Positions 32,493 through 40,244 of a DNA stretch of 64,000 nt are shown here, piece by piece. The stretch comes from JACRBR01 sp964371355. GTDB taxonomy: Bacteria > Chloroflexota > Dehalococcoidia > DSTF01 > JACRBR01. The DNA is taken from assembly GCA_964371355.1 (NCBI GenBank), contig CAYJMG010000003.1:109790-173789 (forward strand), given 5' to 3'. The notes under the pieces were generated by a model that worked only from the letters and a program-made list of their open reading frames with translations, had not been told where the DNA came from and did not search any database. The position numbers were made by a program, and so were the translations under genes. Positions within the stretch are counted from its first letter, which is position 1; the number at the start of each line of letters is the position of its first letter.

Positions 32493-34919
32493 ATGCCCCG
32501 CCGGCGGTCGCCTGTAGACGACACCATGATCCTGCCGCTGCTCCCAAGGCGGCGCGGCCTCCTGTTCCCCAACACCGCGGGCGCCATCCTCATCGGCCGC
32601 CGCAGCAGCCTCCGCGCCGTCGAGGACAGCACCAACGCTGACGGCATGTGCGCCGTCGTCACCCAGAAGGACCCCTCGCTCACCGAGATCACCCAGGCCG
32701 ACATCTACCCCTATGCCACCGAGGCCAATATCCAGCGCGCGCTCCGCCTGCCCGACGGCACCACACAGGTGTGGGTCCAGGGCTTCCGCCGTCTGCGCGT
32801 CGTCGAGATCGTCCGGGCGGAGCCCTACTACATGGCGCGCGTCGAGCCCATTGAGGACTTCGACGACAACACCGTCGCCTCCGAAGCGCTGCGGCGCGCG
32901 GTCCTCGCCCTGTTCGAGAAGGTCGCCCGCCTGGCGCCCAGCATCCCCGAAGACGCCTACGTGCTGGCGATGAACGTCGAGCAGCCGGGCCTGCTCGCCG
33001 ATTTCGTCGCGTCGTCGCTGAACCTCGACGACGAGCAGGGCGCCGATATCCTCGCGACCATCGACACGCGCCAGCGGCTGGAGAAGATCAGCATCCACCT
33101 GGCGAAGGAGCTCGACGTCCTCGAATTGCAGGGCAAGATCCACACCCGCGTGCAGGAGGAGCTGGACAAGTCGCAGCGCGAGTACTTCCTGCGCGAACAG
33201 ATGAAGGCCATCCAGCGCGAGCTGGGCGAGACCGACCCCGCGGCAAAAGACGCCTACGACCTGCGCGAACGCATCGCCGCCGCCGGCATGCCCGAGGACG
33301 CGCGCAAGAAAGCCGAAGACGAGCTGCGCCGCATGGAAGGGATCCCCTCCGCCTCGCCCGAGGTCGGCGTCATCCGCAACTACCTCGACTGGCTCACCTC
33401 CGTGCCCTGGCTGAAGGCAACCGATGACAACCTCGACCTGGAGCACGCGGCGAAGATCCTCGACCAGCATCACTTCGGCCTGCAAAAGGTGAAGGAGCGC
33501 ATCCTGGAGTTCATGGCCGTGCGCGCGCTGGCGAAGGAAAAGCACCGCAGCCCCATCCTCTGCTTCGTGGGCCCGCCCGGCGTCGGCAAGACCAGCCTGG
33601 GCCGCTCGATCGCCGAGGCGCTGGGCCGGAAGTTCGTGCGCGTTTCGCTGGGCGGCATACGCGACGAGGCGGAAATCCGTGGCCACCGCCGCACGTACGT
33701 CGGCGCGCTGCCCGGCCGCATCGTCCACGGCATGAAGCAGGCGGGCACCGTCAACCCGCTGTTCATGCTCGATGAGATCGACAAGCTCGGCACCGACTTC
33801 CGCGGTGACCCTTCGTCGGCGCTGCTGGAGGTCTTGGATCCGGAGCAGAACCACGCCTTCAGCGACCACTACCTCGACGTCGACTACGACCTCTCGAAGG
33901 TGATGTTCATCGCCACCGCGAACATCCTCGACCCCGTGATCCCCGCGCTGCGCGACCGCATGGAAGTGATCGAGCTGCCCGGCTACATCGAGGACGAGAA
34001 GCTACACATCGCGCAGCAGTTCCTGGTGCCGAAACAGTTGCAGGAGCACGGCCTCAGCAAGTTGCAGCTCTCGTTCACCACCGGCGCCCTACGCAAGATC
34101 ATCCGCGAGTACACGCGCGAGGCCGGCGTACGCAACCTGGAGCGCGAGATCGGCGGCATCTGCCGCAAGGTCGCCCGCCGCATGGCCGGTGCGCCGGTGC
34201 TGGTAGCGCGGCCGTCGCGGGCGGCTGCGGCGAAATCGCTGGCGAAGGCCCGGCTGAAGACGGCGCCGGCCGTGCGCCCCGGCGTCAGCATCAGCAACGC
34301 CAACCTGGAGGAGTACCTGGGCCCGCCGAAGTTCTTCTGGGGTGCGGCCGAGGAGAAGGATGAGGTCGGCGTGGCTACAGGCGTCGCGCGCACGGAGTTG
34401 GGCGGCGACGTGCTCGGCGTCGAGGTGACGCTGATGCCCGGCAAGGGCAACCTGACGCTCACCGGCCAGCTCGGCGACGTGATGCGCGAGTCGGCGCAGG
34501 CCGCCCTGTCGTACGCGCGGTCGCGGTCGAAGGACCTGGGCATCCCGCCCGAGACGTTCGAGAAGACGGACATCCACGTCCACGTGCCGGCGGGCGCCGT
34601 CCCGAAGGAGGGCCCCAGCGCCGGCATCACCATCGCCACCGCGCTCATCTCCGCCCTGACCAAGCGCCCCATCAGCCGGCATGTGGCCATGACGGGCGAG
34701 ATCACCCTGCGCGGCCGGGTGCTGCCGGTGGGCGGACTGAAGGAGAAGATCCTGGCCGCACACCGCGCTGGAATCAAGACATTTGTTCTACCCAAGCGCA
34801 ACGAGAAGGACCTCAGCGATGTCCCCGCCCCGGTTTTGAGGGATCTGCGGTTCGTGTTCGCGGGCGATATGGCCGATGTTCTAAAGGTAGCGTTCGAACA
34901 TCGGAGGCCGGGACCGTGA
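32493..34919 (+). CDS. lon: ATP-dependent Lon protease
   Basis: This is the cytoplasmic AAA+ protease that unfolds and degrades damaged and regulatory proteins. The 808-residue protein has the normal bacterial Lon length. Order: LonB-type N-terminal substrate domain, coiled coil, AAA+ module with Walker A GPPGVGKTS near residue 360 and Walker B FMLDEIDKL, then the protease domain with the Ser709-Lys752 dyad in EGPSAG and GGLKEK. A basic Ala-rich insertion lies between the AAA+ and protease parts (about 570-600). AAGGAG precedes the ATG. The next gene overlaps its stop codon. Confidence 0.97.
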   Translation: MPRRRSPVDDTMILPLLPRRRGLLFPNTAGAILIGRRSSLRAVEDSTNADGMCAVVTQKDPSLTEITQADIYPYATEANIQRALRLPDGTTQVWVQGFRRLRVVEIVRAEPYYMARVEPIEDFDDNTVASEALRRAVLALFEKVARLAPSIPEDAYVLAMNVEQPGLLADFVASSLNLDDEQGADILATIDTRQRLEKISIHLAKELDVLELQGKIHTRVQEELDKSQREYFLREQMKAIQRELGETDPAAKDAYDLRERIAAAGMPEDARKKAEDELRRMEGIPSASPEVGVIRNYLDWLTSVPWLKATDDNLDLEHAAKILDQHHFGLQKVKERILEFMAVRALAKEKHRSPILCFVGPPGVGKTSLGRSIAEALGRKFVRVSLGGIRDEAEIRGHRRTYVGALPGRIVHGMKQAGTVNPLFMLDEIDKLGTDFRGDPSSALLEVLDPEQNHAFSDHYLDVDYDLSKVMFIATANILDPVIPALRDRMEVIELPGYIEDEKLHIAQQFLVPKQLQEHGLSKLQLSFTTGALRKIIREYTREAGVRNLEREIGGICRKVARRMAGAPVLVARPSRAAAAKSLAKARLKTAPAVRPGVSISNANLEEYLGPPKFFWGAAEEKDEVGVATGVARTELGGDVLGVEVTLMPGKGNLTLTGQLGDVMRESAQAALSYARSRSKDLGIPPETFEKTDIHVHVPAGAVPKEGPSAGITIATALISALTKRPISRHVAMTGEITLRGRVLPVGGLKEKILAAHRAGIKTFVLPKRNEKDLSDVPAPVLRDLRFVFAGDMADVLKVAFEHRRPGP

Positions 34920-35443
34920 CCTGGTTAGACGCAGCCATCGTCGTCATCATGCTGTTCTTCGTGGTGACGGCGTTCCAGGGTGGGCTAGTACGCGAGGTCA
35001 TCGCCTTCGCCTCGACGCTGGCCGGCATCGTCGTCGCCGGCATCTTCTACGACGACCTGCGCGACTCGATGCTCACCAGCATCGACAACGAGACGGTAGC
35101 CAGCGCCGTGTCGTTCCTGGTGATCTTCGGGGCGATCACCGTCGCCGGCCAACTGCTGGCCATGGTCGTCCACCCCATGATCCAGGTCCTGCAGCTCGGC
35201 ATGGCCGACCAGTTCCTGGGCGCAGGCTTCGGCGCCGTGAAGGGCTTCATCCTCATCGAGGCGCTGCTCATCCTCATGGTGACGTACCCCTTCTGGGACA
35301 TGGACCAGGAGATCGACCAGTCGGAGTTCGCCACGCGCCTCCTCAACGTCGCGACCCCAGTCACGAAAGTTCTGCCCGACATCTTCCAGAGCAAGGTCGA
35401 CGCCTTCACCGACGGCGACACCGCCCCGATCCGGGACAGTTAG
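34916..35443 (+). CDS. CvpA-family membrane protein
   Basis: A 175-residue protein with about four hydrophobic segments. It begins MTWLDAAIVVIMLFFVV and contains FQGGLVREVIAF, the CvpA/colicin V production family pattern. The function in Escherichia coli concerns colicin V secretion and envelope integrity; in other bacteria it is unclear. Its GTG overlaps the lon stop codon by four bases (GTGA), so it is translationally coupled to lon. This suggests a membrane-quality role, which is inference. Confidence 0.85.
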   Translation: MTWLDAAIVVIMLFFVVTAFQGGLVREVIAFASTLAGIVVAGIFYDDLRDSMLTSIDNETVASAVSFLVIFGAITVAGQLLAMVVHPMIQVLQLGMADQFLGAGFGAVKGFILIEALLILMVTYPFWDMDQEIDQSEFATRLLNVATPVTKVLPDIFQSKVDAFTDGDTAPIRDS

Positions 35444-35494
35444 CGCTCAGCTCCTGGCTGCTGGCATCGTTAGCGGACGCGACAGCCCGCGCCC

Positions 35495-36334
35495 CTACAC
35501 TGACTCACTCTCGACGACAGCCAGCCCCAGCATGCCCGGGCCACCGTGTACGCCCAGCGCCGGCCCGAAGCGCCCGATGTGCACCGGCACGCCCGGCCGC
35601 GCTTCCCGCACGCGCGCCGCGAGATCGTCGGCATCTTGTGGCGTGGTCGTGTGCATCACCGCCACGTCGTCGACGCGCTCCGCGCTCAAGGCCAGCGCCA
35701 GCAGCTCGTCGAGTGCCTTCCGGCGCGAGCGCACCCGCGCGACCGGGTGCGCCTCCCCGTCCTGCACGGTGAGGATCGGCTTCAGTTTCAGCAGCCCGCC
35801 CACGAAGGCCGACGCCCGGCCGATGCGCCCGCCCCGCCGCAGGTATTCCAGCGTCTCGAACGTCACCAGCAGCTTCAGCCGCCGCGCGACGGACTCCGCC
35901 GCGGCCGCGCACTCCGCCCGCGCCGCGCCGGCCTGCGCCGCCCTCGCTGCCGCCAGCGCGCACATGCCCAACGGCATCGACACGAACCCGGAATCGACGA
36001 CGGTGATCTTCTCCGCGGCCACCTCGCGGGCGACCGAGCGCGCCGTCTCGACCGTGCCGCTGAACTTGTGCGAGAGATGCACCGAGACGACTTCGCCTCG
36101 CGTCACCAGGTGCTCGTAGGCGTGCTGGAACAGCGCGGGCGGCGGCTGCGACGTCGTCGGGAGCTGCTTCGATGACTGCAACCGCGCGTAGAACTCGTCC
36201 GCGCCCAGATCGACGCCGTCCCGGAACGACTCGTCGCCGAACGTCACGCTCAGCGGCACCATCGTGATCCCGTACTGTTCCGCCAGCTCGCGCGGGATAT
36301 CGCTGGTGCTGTCGGTGACAACGAAGACGGTCAT
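35495..36334 (-). CDS. DegV-family fatty-acid-binding protein (FakB-like)
   Basis: A 279-residue DegV-fold protein. The N-terminus has VFVVTDSTSDIPRELAEQYG and later SFRDGVDLG, SHKFSGTVETA, VVDSGFVSMPLG and YLRRGGRIGRASAFVG, the conserved set that encloses a fatty-acid chain. It begins two bases after the stop of the DAK2/FakA gene. FakB presents fatty acids to FakA for phosphorylation, so the pair should form a fatty-acid kinase for reuse of exogenous or recycled fatty acids. The ATG at 36334 is chosen because the fold starts there and a GGTGGAG site precedes it. Confidence 0.9.
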   Translation of the reverse strand: MTVFVVTDSTSDIPRELAEQYGITMVPLSVTFGDESFRDGVDLGADEFYARLQSSKQLPTTSQPPPALFQHAYEHLVTRGEVVSVHLSHKFSGTVETARSVAREVAAEKITVVDSGFVSMPLGMCALAAARAAQAGAARAECAAAAESVARRLKLLVTFETLEYLRRGGRIGRASAFVGGLLKLKPILTVQDGEAHPVARVRSRRKALDELLALALSAERVDDVAVMHTTTPQDADDLAARVREARPGVPVHIGRFGPALGVHGGPGMLGLAVVESESV

Positions 36335-36336
36335 GC

Positions 36337-37983
36337 TCACTCCACCCCGATCAGGTACGGATAGTGCGGCTGCCCGCCGTCCACCACCTCCACTTCGCAT
36401 CCGAACGCATCACGCAGCCGCGCGGCCAGCGTCTCGGCTGCCTCCGCCGTCTCGCCCTCGCCGTAATACAGCGTGACGATCGCGCCCGAACGCCCTTCCA
36501 GCACGCGCGCCGCGCACGCGTACGCCGCCCCGGCCACGGTCTCCGACGCCAGCGCCAGGTCGCCGTCGATTAATGCGATCGGTTGCCCCCGGCGCACGTC
36601 GATGCCGTGAATCCTCGTCGCCCGCGCCGCCAGCGTCACCTCGCCGGTGCGCACGTCGGCGATCGCCGCCTCCATCGCCGCGACGTTGTCGGCGGACGGC
36701 GCTTCGGCGTTGAACGCGACCATCGCCGCCACGCCCTGTGGGATGCTGCGCGTCCGCACCACGTGCACGCGCTCGCCCAGCTCGCGCGCCGCCTGCTGCG
36801 CCGCCAGCACGATGTTCTTGTTGTTCGGCAGCACGATCGTGTCCGAGCCGCCGGCCGCCGCGATCGCATCGCGGATCTCGCCCGCGCTCGGGTTCATCGT
36901 CTGGCCCCCGTGCACGACAGCCGCCGCACCCAGCGACCGGAACAGCGCTTCCATTCCCGCGCCCGCCGCCACGGCGACGATCGCGACGCGCGCGCCCGCC
37001 GGAGCCGGAGCCGGAGCATGCGACGCCAGCATCTGGAACTGCGCCTCCATGTCCTCCGCCTTCTCGTTCGATACCGCGCCCAGCGTCCGGCCGTACGCGA
37101 ACGCCTCCTCCGGCGCGGCCGTGTGTACGTGTACCCGCACCGCGCCGTCGCCCCCGACCACCAGCACGCTGTCGCCTATCGATGACAGCCGGGCGCGGAC
37201 CACCTCCGGGTCCAGCGCCGCCGCCGTGACCACGAACTCCGTGCAGAAGCCCGACCGGTCGCCGGCGTCGTGCACGGCGCGCGTCGCCGAAAGCCACGCC
37301 TCGTCGATGGCGCCGAAGTCACGCGGCGCCGCGACTTCCTCGCCCCGCAGGCTGCGCACCATCGCGTCGAGGATGATGGCCAGCCCTTGCGCCCCCGCGT
37401 CGACGACGCCCGCCTCCTTCAGCACCGGCAGAAGCTCCGGCGTCCGGTCGGTCGCCTCCTGCGCCGCCGCTGCCGCCGACGCGAGCACCGCGACCGGCGC
37501 CTCACCCGCATGCTGGCCCGCCGCGCTCGCGGCCGCGGTGATCGCCGTCAGGATCGTGCCTTCCCGCGGGTTTGAGATCACGCGGTATGCCGCAGACCGG
37601 CCGCGTTCGAGTGCCGCCGCGAGTACCGGCCCTTCGAGTACGGCCGCCGTACCCTCGAAGGCCGCCATGCCCGTAAGGATCTGCGACAGGATGACGCCCG
37701 AGTTCCCGCGCGCCCCCATCAGCGCCGCTCGCGCCGCCGCCGCCACCACTTCGGAGGCCACCGGCTCGCCCGCCAGGCCGCGCACGGCGTCGCAAGCCGC
37801 GCGCATCGTCATGAACATGTTCGTGCCAGTGTCGCCGTCGGGCACCGGGAACACGTTGATCGCGTTCAGCGCCTCCCGCTGCAGCTCCAGCGCGCGCTCG
37901 GCGCCAAGCAGCGCGCGGGCCAGCGCCGGGCCGTCGATGTCAGCCGGGTCCGCGGAGTCTGCGGGGGCGGGGGGTGGTGGCAT
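36337..37983 (-). CDS. fakA: Fatty acid kinase catalytic subunit (DAK2/DhaL domain, FakA-like)
   Basis: A 548-residue protein. The N-terminal DhaL-type ATP-binding domain shows INVFPVPDGDTGTNMFMTM (Mg-binding aspartates near residue 50) and MGARGNSGVILSQILTG. The middle and C-terminal parts match the FakA/YloV layout, including a late VLPNNKNIVLAAQQAA stretch and a C-terminal DegV-like half. It phosphorylates fatty acids held by FakB. It is co-transcribed with the DegV gene and divergent from rpmB, an arrangement also known in Firmicutes, where yloV lies near rpmB. The start ATG at 37983 leaves only 73 bases for both divergent promoters. Confidence 0.93.
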   Translation of the reverse strand: MPPPPAPADSADPADIDGPALARALLGAERALELQREALNAINVFPVPDGDTGTNMFMTMRAACDAVRGLAGEPVASEVVAAAARAALMGARGNSGVILSQILTGMAAFEGTAAVLEGPVLAAALERGRSAAYRVISNPREGTILTAITAAASAAGQHAGEAPVAVLASAAAAAQEATDRTPELLPVLKEAGVVDAGAQGLAIILDAMVRSLRGEEVAAPRDFGAIDEAWLSATRAVHDAGDRSGFCTEFVVTAAALDPEVVRARLSSIGDSVLVVGGDGAVRVHVHTAAPEEAFAYGRTLGAVSNEKAEDMEAQFQMLASHAPAPAPAGARVAIVAVAAGAGMEALFRSLGAAAVVHGGQTMNPSAGEIRDAIAAAGGSDTIVLPNNKNIVLAAQQAARELGERVHVVRTRSIPQGVAAMVAFNAEAPSADNVAAMEAAIADVRTGEVTLAARATRIHGIDVRRGQPIALIDGDLALASETVAGAAYACAARVLEGRSGAIVTLYYGEGETAEAAETLAARLRDAFGCEVEVVDGGQPHYPYLIGVE

Positions 37984-38056
37984 CGGCAGTGGTTGCCCGG
38001 GGATCGGGCCAAATGTTAAGGTTACGGGTTCACGATTCTAACACGGAGAAAGCACG

Positions 38057-38266
38057 ATGCCTGCGATTTGCGCAGTCTGCGGCAAGGGCACGACGTTCGG
38101 CCGCAATATCCGCCACCGCCACTCGGGCCGCTGGGAGCGGGAGGCGCACAAGACCAACCGCGCATTCCGCCCCAACCTCCACCAGCAGGTCATCCACGTC
38201 GCCGGCCAGTCCGTCCGCGTGAAGATCTGCACCCGCTGCCTGAGGACCCAGACCAAGACGCGATGA
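38057..38266 (+). CDS. rpmB: 50S ribosomal protein L28
   Basis: A 69-residue bL28. The sequence begins MPAICAVCGKGTTFGRNIRH and ends KICTRCLRTQTKTR, giving two CxxC pairs (Cys5/Cys8 and Cys58/Cys61) of the zinc-containing form. A GGAG site precedes the ATG. The stop codon overlaps the start of the following DUF5678-like gene (ATGA), which is unusual for a ribosomal protein gene and implies co-expression. Confidence 0.97.
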   Translation: MPAICAVCGKGTTFGRNIRHRHSGRWEREAHKTNRAFRPNLHQQVIHVAGQSVRVKICTRCLRTQTKTR

Positions 38267-38577
38267 ACGCCATCCCGACCTCCCACGGCCGCATGCCAGG
38301 CTTCCAGCCTGTATCGCCGCAGGACGACGAGCGCTACGGCCGCATCTTCGACGTCACGCGCGGCGCCAACGAGTACCTCATCGCACACAACGCCGAACTC
38401 GCCGAGCAATACCCAGGCGAGTGGGTTGGGATGGACGCGAGCGGAGTCGTGGCTCACCACACCGACTCGGCTGAGTTCCAGCACCTGCTCCAGGTGGCGG
38501 GCAAGGCCAGCGAGACGACCATCCGCTTCTACTTCCTGCCGCGAGACCGCAGGTACATCTTCTCGACGTGCGCATAG
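38263..38577 (+). CDS. Small DUF5678-like protein
   Basis: A 104-residue protein without signal peptide or membrane segment. The core NEYLIAHNAELAEQYPGEWVG followed by GVVAHHTDSAEFQHLLQVAG resembles DUF5678, a small family of unknown function. The C-terminus TTIRFYFLPRDRRYIF looks like a final strand pair. Translation starts inside the rpmB stop (ATGA). Its stop lies ten bases beyond the start of the retropepsin-like gene. The tight overlaps suggest the product works with the protease, perhaps as its partner or substrate. Confidence 0.75.
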   Translation: MNAIPTSHGRMPGFQPVSPQDDERYGRIFDVTRGANEYLIAHNAELAEQYPGEWVGMDASGVVAHHTDSAEFQHLLQVAGKASETTIRFYFLPRDRRYIFSTCA

Positions 38578-39038
38578 AAGGCCGCTTCCTGCAGGGAGCG
38601 CCACGGCTTCCGGGACGTCTGCTGTTTCAGGGGATCGCCCGCGCCACCGGCCAGGTCTGGTTCCTCGTTGACACTGGCGCCGAGCTCTCGGTGTACGTCC
38701 CCGACCCCGACAACCCAAATACACCCCAGTTCGGGGACTTCAGCACGTTTCCCGGAGGTGTGATCGGAGGTTTCGGCGGCAGCCATCCGGTGCGCATCGC
38801 GCCTGCTACGATCTTCTTCGACAGCCAGCCTGAGGGCCGAATCCAGATCCAGCGCACGATCGCGGTCGTGGATCCTCTCACCGCGACGGGATTTCCGAGC
38901 ATCCTGGGCCGTGACATCCTCGACTACGCCTGCGTGACCATCGACCGCTCAGCCGGGCTCGTCCGGCTGACGGACCCCGAAGGCGACCTCGAGGCCCCCC
39001 GCTGGCCCGATGGCGAGGCCGGGACCCGGCAGCGCTGA
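38568..39038 (+). CDS. Retropepsin-like aspartyl protease domain protein
   Basis: A 156-residue protein with a single aspartyl-protease half-fold. The catalytic loop is FLVDTGAELSV (Asp35-Thr-Gly) and the closing hydrophobic-hydrophobic-Gly element is FPSILGRDILDYA, as in retroviral and bacterial clan AA proteases that act as dimers. No signal peptide or membrane anchor is seen, so it is probably cytoplasmic. It starts at a GTG overlapping the previous gene by ten bases. The natural substrate is unknown. Confidence 0.82.
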   Translation: MRIEGRFLQGAPRLPGRLLFQGIARATGQVWFLVDTGAELSVYVPDPDNPNTPQFGDFSTFPGGVIGGFGGSHPVRIAPATIFFDSQPEGRIQIQRTIAVVDPLTATGFPSILGRDILDYACVTIDRSAGLVRLTDPEGDLEAPRWPDGEAGTRQR

Positions 39039-39119
39039 GCGCATCAGCCCATTTCGACGTTGTTCGCGATCCCCATTCCCTCCGCCCCGGCATTACGTTC
39101 GGTTTGCACAGTAGGAAAT

Positions 39120-39163
39120 TGTCAACCAACCAGCTTGACACCCTATGGGCCCGGTGTTACGTT
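39120..39163 (+). promoter_or_regulatory. Candidate Tad-operon promoter with overlapping inverted repeat
   Basis: TTGACA at 39135-39140 is a consensus -35. Seventeen bases later TACGTT (39158-39163) is a weak -10. TGTCAA at 39120-39125 is the exact reverse complement of the -35 hexamer, nine bases upstream, forming an inverted repeat that could be an operator. Confidence 0.4.
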
Positions 39164-39245
39164 CCGATCGCCTTCCCGCAGGCGCACGGGCATCGTGGGT
39201 GGCGCGGCCCGGGCATATCCGATTGAAGCTAACGACAGATTCGCA

Positions 39246-39310
39246 GGCAGCCGCGACCCGGCTGTCTGGTCGACGGTCTGCGCCGCACCTGGCGACGGTC
39301 GCTGGGTGCG
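39246..39310 (+). promoter_or_regulatory. Two hairpins in the Tad-operon leader
   Basis: GGCAGCC (39246-39252) can pair with GGCTGTC (39260-39266) around a seven-base loop. A stronger 11-pair stem with two G-U pairs spans 39284-39310 around a five-base loop. They lie between the candidate promoter and flp. No known riboswitch consensus was recognised. Confidence 0.35.
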
Positions 39311-39433
39311 CGTTCTGTCAAGGAGCGGAGCCGCAACAGTGCGCGTCAGGCGCGCGTTGTAGGTGACAGCGACGGCAGGCCCGCGGGCCGCCCCGGCGGC
39401 GCCCACCGCGTCCGCCCCCGAACAAGGACATCT

Positions 39434-39450
39434 CCCCGCGGGTGGCGGGG
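39434..39450 (+). promoter_or_regulatory. CCCCGC/GCGGGG hairpin upstream of flp
   Basis: A six-pair perfect stem with loop GGGTG, 44 bases before the flp start codon. There is no T-run after it, so a simple terminator is unlikely. Confidence 0.3.
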
Positions 39451-39494
39451 TATGTAAGTTCACACGACCTGTTGGTCAAGTGCAGGAGGGTTCA

Positions 39495-39746
39495 GTGATT
39501 AACACAGTCATGCTTTCAGCGATGACGTGGGTGACCAGCACGGTCGGCTCCCTCGTCGCCCGAATCAAGGAAGAGCGCGGCCAGGACATCATGGAGTACG
39601 CCGTCCTCGCCGGCGCGATTGCGCTGGTGGCTGGTTTCGTCCTCATCGGCGGAACAGTGGCTGGAATCGACATTGCCGGTGCCGTCGAGGATTTCGGAGT
39701 AGAGGTCACTGAATGCATCGGCATTCAGGATGGCTGCGGAAGCTAG
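39495..39746 (+). CDS. flp: Flp-type major pilin
   Basis: An 83-residue class III prepilin. A basic N-terminal leader ends IKEERG, followed by QDIMEYAVLAGAIALVAGF. The glycine, the Glu five residues after it and the hydrophobic stretch are the prepilin-peptidase site and the assembly helix. The GTG at 39495 has AGGAGG five bases upstream; an ATG at 39510 is an alternative. The C-terminus has two cysteines (ECIGIQDGC), which may form a disulfide. It is the first gene of the Tad operon. No second flp copy and no prepilin peptidase gene lies in this window. Confidence 0.9.
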   Translation: MINTVMLSAMTWVTSTVGSLVARIKEERGQDIMEYAVLAGAIALVAGFVLIGGTVAGIDIAGAVEDFGVEVTECIGIQDGCGS

Positions 39747-39776
39747 GTCACCAGACAGATAGGCCACAGGGCCGCC

Positions 39777-40244
39777 ATGCGTAAGAAGCAAGAGCGAGGC
39801 GAACTCGGCCAGGGACTGGTCGAGTTCGCCATCGTTTTCCCTCTGCTGGTCTTCTTCCTGTTCGCGATCGTCGAAGCCGGTCTCGGCTTTCAGCGCCAGG
39901 CTACGCTCCAGCACGCCGTCCGCGAGGGCGCGAGGTATGGCGCCCTCCGCGACAACGCCGACGTAGGGGCGTATGTGCAACAGCGGACCAGCGATCAGTC
40001 GCACGGACTAGTCGAACTCAACGACGTTGTGATCTGCTTTACCGACATGGACGGTGACACCCAGATCGGAGCGGGGGACGCCATCGATGTGCAGGTGATC
40101 TACGCGTACCAGCCCAGCTTCCTGAAGAGCGCCGCGGGCCTTTTCGGGGCCATCGTCCCAAGCTCGTTCACCATCGACGTAACCGGCAGCGCGCGTCTTG
40201 AGGTAGCGCTGGACGACCCCAACCCCGGGAACATTTGCTCATGA
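39777..40244 (+). CDS. tadE: TadE-like minor pseudopilin
   Basis: A 155-residue protein. RGELGQGLVEFAIVFPLLVFF is the TadE hallmark: a cleavable prepilin-like site with Glu at the fifth position, followed by a single membrane helix. ATLQHAVREGARYGALR follows as in the family. It should act as a pseudopilin in Tad fibre assembly. It follows flp by 30 bases, and its stop overlaps the next start (ATGA). Confidence 0.9.
   Translation: MRKKQERGELGQGLVEFAIVFPLLVFFLFAIVEAGLGFQRQATLQHAVREGARYGALRDNADVGAYVQQRTSDQSHGLVELNDVVICFTDMDGDTQIGAGDAIDVQVIYAYQPSFLKSAAGLFGAIVPSSFTIDVTGSARLEVALDDPNPGNICS

Larger units (their letters stand above)
39039..39494. other. 456-base leader/intergenic region before the Tad operon
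   Basis: No supported gene lies here. It contains an eight-base direct repeat TTACGTTC at 39093-39100 and 39157-39164, the candidate promoter with inverted repeat, three potential RNA hairpins, and the ribosome-binding site of flp. If the promoter is correct, the transcript leader is about 330 bases, long enough to hold a regulatory RNA. Confidence 0.5.
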
